Assembly: GCF_013201725.1 (NCBI RefSeq)
Contig: NZ_CP053835.1
Location: 2,480,001-2,544,000, forward strand
From: Arcobacter defluvii
Lineage (GTDB): Bacteria > Campylobacterota > Campylobacteria > Campylobacterales > Arcobacteraceae
DNA: 64,000 bases
Reading direction: 5' to 3'
Made by a program: the position numbers and the translations under genes. The notes beneath the pieces are model-generated. The model worked only from the letters and a program-made list of their open reading frames with translations, was not told where the DNA came from and ran no database searches. Positions 38,234 to 46,296 of this stretch are shown here, piece after piece; positions within the stretch are counted from its first letter, which is position 1, and each line of letters opens with the position of its first letter.

Positions 38234-38594
38234 AAATTCTTCCTCCATTAGCTGTACTTATTTCAGAAACTAAGTCTTTATACATCTGTTGAACAGGTAA
38301 AACAATTGATGCTAACTTTCTATTTAATTCATATAATTCTTTTAATTGAATTTCAAGTAAATCTACACTATTTCTATAGATATTTACATCAACTCCTTCT
38401 TGAATTTTTTTTATTAATTCTTGATTTAACTGAGCTTTTAAATTTGTAATTTCATCAATCATAATATGCTTTTTATCATTTCTTTTTAAAAGTTCTTCAT
38501 GTTTTGCTAGTTTTATATCTTTTATATCTTGAGTTATTGATTCTTTTAAATCATTAACTAAAGAAGACATTTCTTTTATAATATTCTCTATCAT
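38217..38594 (-). CDS. FlgN-like flagellar export chaperone
   Basis: A 125-residue all-helical protein with no signal. Pattern (LVNDLKESITQDIKDIKLAKHEELLKRNDKKHIMIDEITNLKAQLN) suggests FlgN, the chaperone for hook-associated proteins FlgK and FlgL. It lies between the FlgJ-like gene and the SAF-like gene. FlgN is poorly conserved, so the call rests on helix pattern and context. Confidence 0.6.
   Translation of the reverse strand: MIENIIKEMSSLVNDLKESITQDIKDIKLAKHEELLKRNDKKHIMIDEITNLKAQLNQELIKKIQEGVDVNIYRNSVDLLEIQLKELYELNRKLASIVLPVQQMYKDLVSEISTANGGRIFDIKA
38242..38246 (-). promoter_or_regulatory. Ribosome binding site for the SAF/FlgA-like gene
   Basis: GGAGG on the minus strand lies eight bases before TTG 38233. 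It is located inside the reading frame opened by the upstream ATG at 38248, which argues against that ATG. Confidence 0.6.
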
Positions 38595-38604
38595 GATTAA
38601 GCCT

Positions 38605-38904
38605 TTATTTATTATTCTTACTTAAAAAGTCAAATAGCATATCACTTATGCCTAAAGAGCCACTTGAACTATCTGCAATAGACTGAATATACATACTTTT
38701 AATTATATCAGAACCTGCACCTTCTCCTGCTATATTTGTAGAACGCAATGAAATATCCATTATTTGATTTAAAAAAAATGATTCAAAATCATTACTAACT
38801 TTTCTAAGTTCTTCTGTATCTTTTATATCTTCAGGTTTAACATTATCAAGTTTTTTTGTTTGTAAAATATCTGTATTAATTAAATTGTTACTATTTATTT
38901 CCAT
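38605..38904 (-). CDS. flgJ: FlgJ-like rod-binding protein (rod domain only)
   Basis: A 99-residue protein with the FlgJ N-terminal rod-capping motif (NDFESFFLNQIMDISLRSTNI, near 38-58; then SDIIKSMYIQSIAD). It lacks the peptidoglycan hydrolase domain found in the FlgJ of gammaproteobacteria, so a separate hydrolase must open the wall. It overlaps motB by one base (TAATG). Confidence 0.8.
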   Translation of the reverse strand: MEINSNNLINTDILQTKKLDNVKPEDIKDTEELRKVSNDFESFFLNQIMDISLRSTNIAGEGAGSDIIKSMYIQSIADSSSGSLGISDMLFDFLSKNNK

Positions 38905-39683
38905 TATTCCAACCTATCAAAGAAATTTTCTTCATTTAAAATATCTTGCTGATTATCTTGAGAATAAAATCTCATTTCAACTCTTCTATTATCAGCTGCA
39001 ACATCACTTTTAGGATGATATGAACCAAATGCTGAAACCTTTAAAATTCCTGGGTCAATTTTATTTTTTATTAATTCTTTTACAACTGAGATTGATCTTA
39101 ATGCTGAAATATCCCAAGCATCTCTTGGTATTTTATCACTAATTACTCTATTTGTATCTGTATGTCCAATAATTTCTATATTAAATGTCTGTGGCATAGT
39201 TCTTATAACTCTTGCTATTTTAGAAATAAAAATTTTTGCACTTTGATTTGTTAATTCATACTGACCATCTTCAAACATTATAGTAGATGGAATATCTAAA
39301 GTAAATTCATTTTTACCTTTTTCTATACTAATTTCTTGGCTCTCTATATTTTGATTTGAATTTAATTCTTGTACAATTTGAGAAACTTCTTGTGCTGTAT
39401 TATCAAATGAACTCTCTGTAGAGGAGTCACTACTATCTTGTGAATCCGAACTACTATCTTTTGTAGAATATGCATCTGTTTGAGTTTCAACATCAGTTGA
39501 AGCATCAATGAAGCCCATTGCCTTTTTCATAATATCAAAATATTCTTCTACTTTCTTTTTATCCATTACTGCCATTGATAATAAAAGAATAAAAAAAGTA
39601 AGTAACAAAGACATTAAATCTCCAAATTGCACTAACCAACCGGGTAAACACTTTGGACATTCAGGACATTTATTTTTAGCCAT
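38904..39683 (-). CDS. motB: Flagellar stator protein MotB
   Basis: A 259-residue protein with one membrane helix containing the proton-binding Asp22 (GWLVQFGDLMSLLLTFFILLLSM). A serine-rich linker (78-115) and a C-terminal OmpA-like peptidoglycan-binding domain (IEIIGHTDTNRV near 170) follow. The N-terminus carries three cysteines, CPECPKC (6-12). It lies 9 bp after motA. Confidence 0.95.
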   Translation of the reverse strand: MAKNKCPECPKCLPGWLVQFGDLMSLLLTFFILLLSMAVMDKKKVEEYFDIMKKAMGFIDASTDVETQTDAYSTKDSSSDSQDSSDSSTESSFDNTAQEVSQIVQELNSNQNIESQEISIEKGKNEFTLDIPSTIMFEDGQYELTNQSAKIFISKIARVIRTMPQTFNIEIIGHTDTNRVISDKIPRDAWDISALRSISVVKELIKNKIDPGILKVSAFGSYHPKSDVAADNRRVEMRFYSQDNQQDILNEENFFDRLE

Positions 39684-39692
39684 CTTAATTCT

Positions 39693-40448
39693 TTATTCTA
39701 CAACTTCAACTAAAATCGAATTTAATTGCATTTTTATATTACCGATTGATTCTTCCGCTGCAATCATTGTTGCTCCATGAATAATAACTTCGCAAGCTGT
39801 TACTTCAACATTATGTTTTTGAGAAAGTTTACTTTCAACTAAACCTGCAAAAAGAGTTCCTAATAATGCACCATACATTGTAGTAAGTAAAGCAACTGCC
39901 ATTGCAGGACCAACAGATGCAGGATCAGATAAATTTGCAAGCATTGCAACTAATCCAACTAAAGTTCCGATCATTCCCATTGAACCAGCTGTTCCACCAA
40001 TATTTCCAAAAATACTAATCATTGTTGAATGTCTTTTTTCAATATGCTCTAATTTTAACTCCATTAAAGGTTGTAAAACATCTGGCTTAGTTCCATCAAC
40101 TAACAATTGGAAAGCTTCTCTAAAAAAAGGATTAGTCTCCTGCAAAACTTTTTGTTCAATTTGCATAACACCATGTTTTTTGATTTCTGTGGCATAAAAA
40201 ATTATTTTTTCTACCAATTCGGGTAAAGGTTCCGATTTTACTTCATTCATTGCAACTTTAAATGCTGGCATAATTCTTTTTAAATCTTTTCCTTCAAATT
40301 GTCCTGCAGTAACAGCCATCGTACCACCAAATACTATTACAACAGAAGGAATATCAATATATGGACCAAAACCTACTCCACCTAAAATAATAGCAAGAGC
40401 AACAAGTGCCCAACCTGCGCCTAATCCTCCTACGGTACTCTTATCCAT
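39693..40448 (-). CDS. motA: Flagellar stator protein MotA
   Basis: A 251-residue membrane protein with four helices (about 8-28, 32-50, 150-172, 182-203) and a large cytoplasmic loop (60-145) that contacts FliG. It pairs with MotB as the proton-driven torque unit. It lies 3 bp after the FliY-like gene. Confidence 0.95.
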   Translation of the reverse strand: MDKSTVGGLGAGWALVALAIILGGVGFGPYIDIPSVVIVFGGTMAVTAGQFEGKDLKRIMPAFKVAMNEVKSEPLPELVEKIIFYATEIKKHGVMQIEQKVLQETNPFFREAFQLLVDGTKPDVLQPLMELKLEHIEKRHSTMISIFGNIGGTAGSMGMIGTLVGLVAMLANLSDPASVGPAMAVALLTTMYGALLGTLFAGLVESKLSQKHNVEVTACEVIIHGATMIAAEESIGNIKMQLNSILVEVVE

Positions 40449-40451
40449 GAA

Positions 40452-41333
40452 TTATAATCCTACTAATTGATTTAATCTTAAATCTTCATTTCCAATTTTT
40501 TTTATTTTTAATCCAAATTTTCCTTCAACTATCACTGCTTCGCCTTCACCTATTCTCACACCATTTACTAAAATTTCTAAAGGTTCATTAACCATCTGCT
40601 CAAGTTCAATAATTTCACCAACATCCCATCTTAATATATCTTTTAATAAAACTACTTTTGTTCCTAATCTAACGCTCAATTTCAATTTCACATTATATAA
40701 AAGTTCAAGATTTTTTGATGTATGTACTGAAGATGAAGAAGTTGTATTTACATTAGTTGGTATACTTACAGAAGGGATGATTTTATCTTTAACTTCAGTT
40801 TCATCTGAAGCTATTACTCCTGTAATTGAAGAAAAAAAGGGTAAAATTAATTCATCAAAACTAATAATTATTGGTAATTTTTCATTTCCTAATGAAATAA
40901 TAAATTCATACGCATTCTTTTTTGAAGACAAACTTGAACCTTCGACTATAGAAGAACTTTTTATCTCCGATTTAATTGCTCCAATATCTGGAAGTCCTTG
41001 TGCATTTACAGAAGTACAAAAACTTCCACAAATATTTGAAATAATTTCATTTACTGCATCTGTAATTTCATCATCAATATGTTCCTTTAAATCTCCCATT
41101 CCACCTAACATTAAATATTCAAATTTAGTTGCACTAAGAGTTGGAATGTAAAAATTTACTTCAGAAGATACACCTTTAAGATCAAACCTTGCACTACACT
41201 CTACTAATTGTGTAGAATCAAAATTTTCACTTACCAATTTTGTAACAGCATCTATTTGTGAATTTTTAGATAATAACTGTTCTAGTGTATTTGAAAGTTC
41301 ATCTTTAAATATATTTGATAAATCTGATGCCAA
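40452..41333 (-). CDS. fliY: FliY/FliN-type flagellar switch protein with CheC-like domain
   Basis: A 293-residue protein: an N-terminal CheC/CheX-like domain (about 1-185; DEITDAVNEIISNICGSF) and a C-terminal SpoA/FliN domain (about 210-290; LKLSVRLGTKVVLLKDILRWDVGEIIEL). It is likely part of the C-ring and may dephosphorylate CheY. The N-terminal CheY-docking peptide of FliY/FliM (EIDALL type) is absent. Start is TTG (41331-41333). A separate short FliN is at 48460. Confidence 0.85.
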   Translation of the reverse strand: MASDLSNIFKDELSNTLEQLLSKNSQIDAVTKLVSENFDSTQLVECSARFDLKGVSSEVNFYIPTLSATKFEYLMLGGMGDLKEHIDDEITDAVNEIISNICGSFCTSVNAQGLPDIGAIKSEIKSSSIVEGSSLSSKKNAYEFIISLGNEKLPIIISFDELILPFFSSITGVIASDETEVKDKIIPSVSIPTNVNTTSSSSVHTSKNLELLYNVKLKLSVRLGTKVVLLKDILRWDVGEIIELEQMVNEPLEILVNGVRIGEGEAVIVEGKFGLKIKKIGNEDLRLNQLVGL

Positions 41334-41343
41334 TTAAATTACC

Positions 41344-41658
41344 TTATGCTTTATTATTTTGTTCTAATTCTTGTAAAATGTAAGCTTTTACTTTCATCAT
41401 ATCCTCTGTTGGATACTTATATTCAGCATCACCTCTTGTAACTTTTACAAAAAAATCTTTTGAATTTTTGTTATAGCCAAATTTTACATTATCTAAGATT
41501 ACTTCATTTTTTTCAGAAGATGAAATATTACCTAAACTTTTTTTATATTCATCTTCTTGTATTACTTCTTTTTTTTCATCAACATTACTCACTTTTTGAG
41601 CTTTTTCAATGTTATTAATTTTTGAATTATCAATTTCAGCAACTCTTCCAATTTCCAT
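41344..41658 (-). CDS. FlaG-like protein
   Basis: A 104-residue cytoplasmic protein with a charged, variable first half and a conserved-looking second half (VKFGYNKNSKDFFVKVTRGDAEYKYPTEDMMKVK) that resembles FlaG. FlaG affects filament length in some Campylobacter. The sequence is short and the match is moderate. An optimal Shine-Dalgarno suggests high expression. Confidence 0.55.
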   Translation of the reverse strand: MEIGRVAEIDNSKINNIEKAQKVSNVDEKKEVIQEDEYKKSLGNISSSEKNEVILDNVKFGYNKNSKDFFVKVTRGDAEYKYPTEDMMKVKAYILQELEQNNKA

Positions 41659-41663
41659 AGTGT

Positions 41664-41669
41664 CCTCCT
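41664..41669 (-). promoter_or_regulatory. Unusually strong ribosome binding site of the FlaG-like gene
   Basis: AGGAGG on the minus strand lies five bases before the ATG at 41658. It is a full consensus match, stronger than those of most neighbours. Confidence 0.65.
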
Positions 41670-41690
41670 GAAAAATAACAAATATAGATT

Positions 41691-41699
41691 ATTATAGCA
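41691..41699 (-). promoter_or_regulatory. Internal extended -10 before the FlaG-like gene
   Basis: TGCTATAAT on the minus strand matches an extended -10 box, about 33 bp before the FlaG-like start, in a 77-bp gap. No clear -35 is seen. It may give an internal start for the FlaG-like to flhF segment. Confidence 0.45.
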
Positions 41700-41735
41700 G
41701 AAAAAAATTAAATTATTTAAGATTTTATGGATAAA

Positions 41736-43727
41736 CTATAGAGATTCTAGATACTCATCAAAACCAACAAGTTTAAAATCAATTAAAGAATCCCAATAAG
41801 GTTGATTTAAAAATTGTTTTGCACTTGATATTTTTAGCTCTTGAATAAGCTGAATTGCAGTTAAAAAATCTGCATCTGGATCATTTAAGATTGCTTTGAT
41901 TAAAGATATTTGAATAGAAGCATCATTATATCTTCCAGCTTCAAGTAAAGCTGCAACCATTAAATACATTGTATATTTATCTTCTAATTTATATTCACTT
42001 TGTAAATATTCTAAAGTTTTAATTGTTTCATCGGGTAAATTAAAATGTAAATCTCTTAATGCTTTTGTTCTAAGATAAGATGGTGTATTTTTACCTGTAA
42101 TTTTTAAATCAGCTTTATAAAAAATCCCTAAAGCTTTTAAAATATCAATATAATAACGTGTAATAATAAGTGGACCTTCTAAAAAATTGTTATTCAATGT
42201 TAAAGGTATAGAATCTTGTAATCTTGCATAATATGCATAATCATTTTCATTATCTCTTCTTTGAACCAATCTAATTAAAAATGTAAGTGGATCTTTAATA
42301 TATTCATCTAATAACATATGATTTAGCAGTGGTTTATTTTCATTCATTGTTTTTAAAAAATCTAATGCTTTATAAAAAATTGTATTTTGATAAGTCAAAG
42401 GTTGATCAGCTGATGTAAACTGAGGATTTAAAAAAAGTTTATAAATCTCTTTTCCAAAATAATTATACAATCCATTACTTGTTTTTATAGTTGTTTCAAT
42501 GTATTCTTTATCTTTTATTTTTACATTTATTCTATTTGCTGTTATCAAAAACATTGTTGAATAAAGTTTATTTCCAGGATTTAATTTATAAGCTTTTTCA
42601 AAATATTTAAATGCATTATGAAAGTCATTTATTTGTGCACATGAAAGTGCTAGATTATAATAAATATATGATTTAGTATCTTTAGTTAACATTTTTTTCA
42701 ATTCTGTAACTCTAATAATTGGATCTTCTTTTACAATTTTAAGAAATTTTGAATTGTAATCTACCATCTCTTCTAAATTTAATATATTTTCTTTTTGATT
42801 ATAAATAAAACCTTTTACAGTATCATAAATTATTTCTTGAGAATCCGAAAATATAAAAGGAGCAAAGTAAAAAATAAAATCGATTTTTCTTGATTCATCA
42901 AATTTTAAAACAGAATCCAAATATTGTTTTGAAGTATATTTATTTTGATTAAAATATATTTCAAGAGGAAGCTCAAGATTTGCTTTAAAAGTGTTTCTTC
43001 TTTCATTTATTAAATCTAATGTTTCTTTTAGTTGATCCAATTTATTTGATTTCAAATCTGTAAAACTTAATATCCATAATATTTTATCTAATGTATTTGG
43101 ATTTACATTTTGTTCTTTTGCTTTTCTAAGTAACAAAGCAGCTTTTTCATAATCTTTTAATTTTATATAAATAAGAGCTTTTTTCAAATCCATAGTATAA
43201 TCCATAGAGTTTAAAACTTCCAAAGCATTTTCGTACTCTTTTAGAATAATATAAGTATCAGCTAACATTCTTTTTGTATGCTCAGAAAGATTTTTATATT
43301 TTTTAGAAACTTTTACAATAGTATCAAGATATTTATTGTCTTTTGAAATCTGATATAAATAAAAACAAGCAGACATATAAGAGAAAGTATTATTCTTTAT
43401 ATTTGAATCTTTTTCATAAATCTTATTTAAATATACAATTGCATTATCAATTGAACCCAATTTATAATAAGCAATTCCCATATTTAAATAAGATGGCACT
43501 TCAAGTACTGATGATGTTTTTTTAAAAAGTTCTATAGCTTCTTCGTATTCATTTTTACTTAAATGTAAAACAGCTTTATTAAAATCTATTTGTAATGCTA
43601 AATTTTCTTGAGATTTTTGAAGTTTTTCAAATTGAAAAATTATCTCGGGTTGAGATTCAATCAAATCATTTGCATAAGTAACAGATAATATAGAAATAAA
43701 AAAAAATACTTTATTTAAAATTTTCAT
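41736..43727 (-). CDS. Periplasmic TPR protein in the flagellar array, candidate motor scaffold
   Basis: A 663-residue exported protein: signal peptide MKILNKVFFFISILSVTYA, then TPR repeats over most of its length. Clear units include YEEAIELFKKTSS (near 56), GIAYYKLGSIDNAIVYLNKIY (near 83) and HNAFKYFEKAYKLNPGN (near 365). Its position between a coiled-coil gene and the FlaG-like/fliY/motAB genes suggests a stator-ring or basal-disk scaffold analogous to PflA/PflB of Campylobacter. This is inference from architecture and location. Confidence 0.65.
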   Translation of the reverse strand: MKILNKVFFFISILSVTYANDLIESQPEIIFQFEKLQKSQENLALQIDFNKAVLHLSKNEYEEAIELFKKTSSVLEVPSYLNMGIAYYKLGSIDNAIVYLNKIYEKDSNIKNNTFSYMSACFYLYQISKDNKYLDTIVKVSKKYKNLSEHTKRMLADTYIILKEYENALEVLNSMDYTMDLKKALIYIKLKDYEKAALLLRKAKEQNVNPNTLDKILWILSFTDLKSNKLDQLKETLDLINERRNTFKANLELPLEIYFNQNKYTSKQYLDSVLKFDESRKIDFIFYFAPFIFSDSQEIIYDTVKGFIYNQKENILNLEEMVDYNSKFLKIVKEDPIIRVTELKKMLTKDTKSYIYYNLALSCAQINDFHNAFKYFEKAYKLNPGNKLYSTMFLITANRINVKIKDKEYIETTIKTSNGLYNYFGKEIYKLFLNPQFTSADQPLTYQNTIFYKALDFLKTMNENKPLLNHMLLDEYIKDPLTFLIRLVQRRDNENDYAYYARLQDSIPLTLNNNFLEGPLIITRYYIDILKALGIFYKADLKITGKNTPSYLRTKALRDLHFNLPDETIKTLEYLQSEYKLEDKYTMYLMVAALLEAGRYNDASIQISLIKAILNDPDADFLTAIQLIQELKISSAKQFLNQPYWDSLIDFKLVGFDEYLESL

Positions 43728-43739
43728 ACAAATTTATGC

Positions 43740-44069
43740 CTAAACCATTGCGTTAACTTGAGCATATAACTCTTCATTTCTTTTTTCTAAATCATCAACT
43801 CTACTTTTTAAATTCATATTTTCAAGTCTTAATTCTTGTAAATCATCTCTTGCAACTTGTAAATTTCCTTGATTTGTTTTTAACGTATTTGAGCTAATTT
43901 TTACTTGTTTTTCATATCTGTCTATTAGACTTTCTAATTTCGCCATATCTTCTTGTATAAGATTTTTTTCTTCATTAACTTTTTTATACAAAGATTTATA
44001 AACATTTGCACTAGAAAAGAAATAAAGTACTAATACTCCAAGTACTGCTATTAATAAAAAATTTTCCAA
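43740..44069 (-). CDS. Membrane-anchored coiled-coil protein
   Basis: A 109-residue protein: an N-terminal membrane helix (3-20) then an unbroken coiled coil (about 24-107) rich in Lys/Glu/Leu heptads. The family is not recognised. Start is TTG (44067-44069) with AGGG upstream. It lies between the flgE terminator hairpin and the TPR gene, which suggests an assembly or motor accessory. Confidence 0.6.
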   Translation of the reverse strand: MENFLLIAVLGVLVLYFFSSANVYKSLYKKVNEEKNLIQEDMAKLESLIDRYEKQVKISSNTLKTNQGNLQVARDDLQELRLENMNLKSRVDDLEKRNEELYAQVNAMV

Positions 44070-44085
44070 ATTTACCCTACTAAAA

Positions 44086-44115
44086 ATAAATAGAGTAAAA
44101 AATTACTCTATTTAT
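44086..44115 (-). terminator. Strong intra-array terminator after flgE
   Basis: A perfect 13-bp stem ATAAATAGAGTAA (44086-44098) / TTACTCTATTTAT (44103-44115) has a 4-nt loop. On the minus strand it begins 5 bases past the flgE stop and runs into TTTTA. It is well placed to reduce transcription into the downstream genes. Confidence 0.75.
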
Positions 44116-44119
44116 GAAA

Positions 44120-46222
44120 TTATCTTTTTAAATTGATTAAAGTATTTAATAACTCATCAGATGTTGTTATTGATTTTGCATTTGCCTCAAATGCTCTTTG
44201 AAATACCATCAAATTTACTAAGCTTTCACTTAAATCTGCTTTACTTAATTCTAATGTTTTTCCTCTTACTTCTGCCATCTTATTATTATTTAAATTATAC
44301 TCTGGATCCCCTGATTCATTTGTTTTTGCTAATAGGTTATTCCCTACTGATTCTAATCCTTGATTATTATTAAATCTTGCTATTGCAATTTGTCCTATTG
44401 CAAACTCTACACCATCTTGTTTCATTGTTATTAATCCTGTACTATCTACAGAAAATGAACCAAATGCTGAATCAGTTAATCCCAATGTGTCAAGTCTTAA
44501 TTGTAAACTTCCCTTTGATGCTGTCTGGTCTACTTTATTTATAATTTCTATAAACTCTGCTCCAGCTCCTTCTCTTCCAGAATAATTTGCATTTACATCT
44601 ATTGGTGTTAAAGTACCTGCATTATCATATTTCATTATACTTGTAAATTCAACATCATAATTAGAATCAAGCGTTTGTATTACTAAATTTCCATTTACAT
44701 TTCTTGCTTCTACATATTTTGATAAATTTGGATCAGAATTTATTCCAGTAATAATATCATCAATAGTAGCTACACCTGTAAAGTTTATTGGAAGAGATTG
44801 AGGAGGAGTTGCACCATCATTAGGAATAGGTATATTTTGCCCTATTTCTTTATCATAAATAGTTATTCCATATGTAAAATCTGTTGCTGTTCCTATTTTC
44901 AAATCTTGAGGAGTATAAACATCTTGTTGTTTTCCTGTTATCAATCTTGATAATGCATCTTTTGATGTTTCTAATCCTGCTATACCTGAACCTTTTTTTG
45001 CTAATCCTGTTGATTGAAAATTACCTTGTATAGTTGTCTCTCCTGATTGTTCTCCTATTTCTGTTATTTTAAATTCTTCTCCAGGTATCAACGATTTTAT
45101 TTGAATTATCCCTTTTAACATATCTGCTAAATTTGTAGAATCAGTATATGTCTCTGTCGTATTAAACACATCAGCATGTCCAGAATCTATTGCCATTGTT
45201 GCTACTAATCCTGGCTCTTTATTCGAAATTTCATCTGCTAATGCTTTATATGTTGCTATTTTCCCTGCTGCTTTATCATATGCTGCTATTGCTGCTTCAT
45301 ATGCTGGTGTTGTTGGAGATGGTGCAGGAATTAATGTTGTGGGATCAGTTAATCCTTCTGCTGTTCTATCTGCTGCACTCATTGAATTCCATAAATCTTC
45401 TCTAAATGCTTGTGTTGAATTTGTTTGTATAAAATTTTGTGACCATTTATTACCATTTATTACTACATATACTTGGTCACTCTCTTTTCCAATTATAGAA
45501 TCTGTTCCTGATTTAAAGTTTACCTGTGAAACTTGTGCTGTAGATGCAGAAGAAAAAGCATCTGGTTCTTCTTTTAATTTTTGTAACCAACTTGTATAAT
45601 CTTTTATTGCTGCTTCAATATCTGATAATTTTGATGATTTTGTTTTTGCTCCATCTCCACTAAATACTGTTGTTGAGTCTGATTTTGCTGTCAAATCATA
45701 ATCTGTTGATTTTGCAGTTATTGTCTCTATATACGTTCCATGTCTTATGATTTTTGTTCCCAATAATTTTGTATAATCATTTGTGAATAAACTAACATTT
45801 GGATTTGTGCTTGTTACATCATTTTGGCTATCTATTGGACTCATCATCCAACCTTGTACTTCATATCCACCAGAATCTTGTAAGGTTCCATTATCCCCCA
45901 TTCTAAAGTTTCCTGCTCTTGTGTAGAAGGTTTCTGCTGTTCCTAGCGTATTTTTATTTATTACTGTAAAAAATCCATCACCTTCTAACATCATATCATA
46001 GTCTACGCCTGTTGTTTTTGTCCCACCTTGCACATACAATTTTTCTGCATCTAGTACGATTGATCCCTTACCTATCTTATTTTGATACATTTGATCTGCA
46101 AATGATATTCTTGAGGCTTTATATCCTATTGTATTTACATTTGCTATGTTATTTGCTTCATTATCTAGTGCTTGTTGGTGTGACGATAATCCTGAGATTC
46201 CTGTCCATAATGCGCCTATCAT
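44120..46222 (-). CDS. flgE: Flagellar hook protein FlgE
   Basis: A 700-residue hook subunit, long like other campylobacterotal FlgE. It has the N-terminal D0 motif (SSHQQALDNEANNIANVNTIGYKASRISF), the LEGDGFF segment near 83 and the C-terminal helix FQRAFEANAKSITTSDELLN. The extra length is in the middle, surface-exposed domains. The downstream hairpin at 44086 and the 74-bp gap before it suggest its own expression control. Confidence 0.93.
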   Translation of the reverse strand: MIGALWTGISGLSSHQQALDNEANNIANVNTIGYKASRISFADQMYQNKIGKGSIVLDAEKLYVQGGTKTTGVDYDMMLEGDGFFTVINKNTLGTAETFYTRAGNFRMGDNGTLQDSGGYEVQGWMMSPIDSQNDVTSTNPNVSLFTNDYTKLLGTKIIRHGTYIETITAKSTDYDLTAKSDSTTVFSGDGAKTKSSKLSDIEAAIKDYTSWLQKLKEEPDAFSSASTAQVSQVNFKSGTDSIIGKESDQVYVVINGNKWSQNFIQTNSTQAFREDLWNSMSAADRTAEGLTDPTTLIPAPSPTTPAYEAAIAAYDKAAGKIATYKALADEISNKEPGLVATMAIDSGHADVFNTTETYTDSTNLADMLKGIIQIKSLIPGEEFKITEIGEQSGETTIQGNFQSTGLAKKGSGIAGLETSKDALSRLITGKQQDVYTPQDLKIGTATDFTYGITIYDKEIGQNIPIPNDGATPPQSLPINFTGVATIDDIITGINSDPNLSKYVEARNVNGNLVIQTLDSNYDVEFTSIMKYDNAGTLTPIDVNANYSGREGAGAEFIEIINKVDQTASKGSLQLRLDTLGLTDSAFGSFSVDSTGLITMKQDGVEFAIGQIAIARFNNNQGLESVGNNLLAKTNESGDPEYNLNNNKMAEVRGKTLELSKADLSESLVNLMVFQRAFEANAKSITTSDELLNTLINLKR

Positions 46223-46245
46223 ATCTTATCCTTTTTTAAGGTTTA

Positions 46246-46290
46246 ATGAACTTATGTTCATATATTAATACTAGTAATAGTACTAATATA
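46246..46290 (-). promoter_or_regulatory. Paired inverted repeats between the two hook genes
   Basis: A perfect 6-4-6 palindrome, ATGAAC-TTAT-GTTCAT, lies at 46246-46261. Next to it is a longer imperfect one, TATATTAATAC...GTACTAATATA (46261-46290), with one mismatch. They lie 24-68 bp before the flgE start. They could form an operator, hairpin or attenuator. No sigma-28 or sigma-54 pattern is seen here. Confidence 0.5.
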
Positions 46291-46296
46291 AAAACA

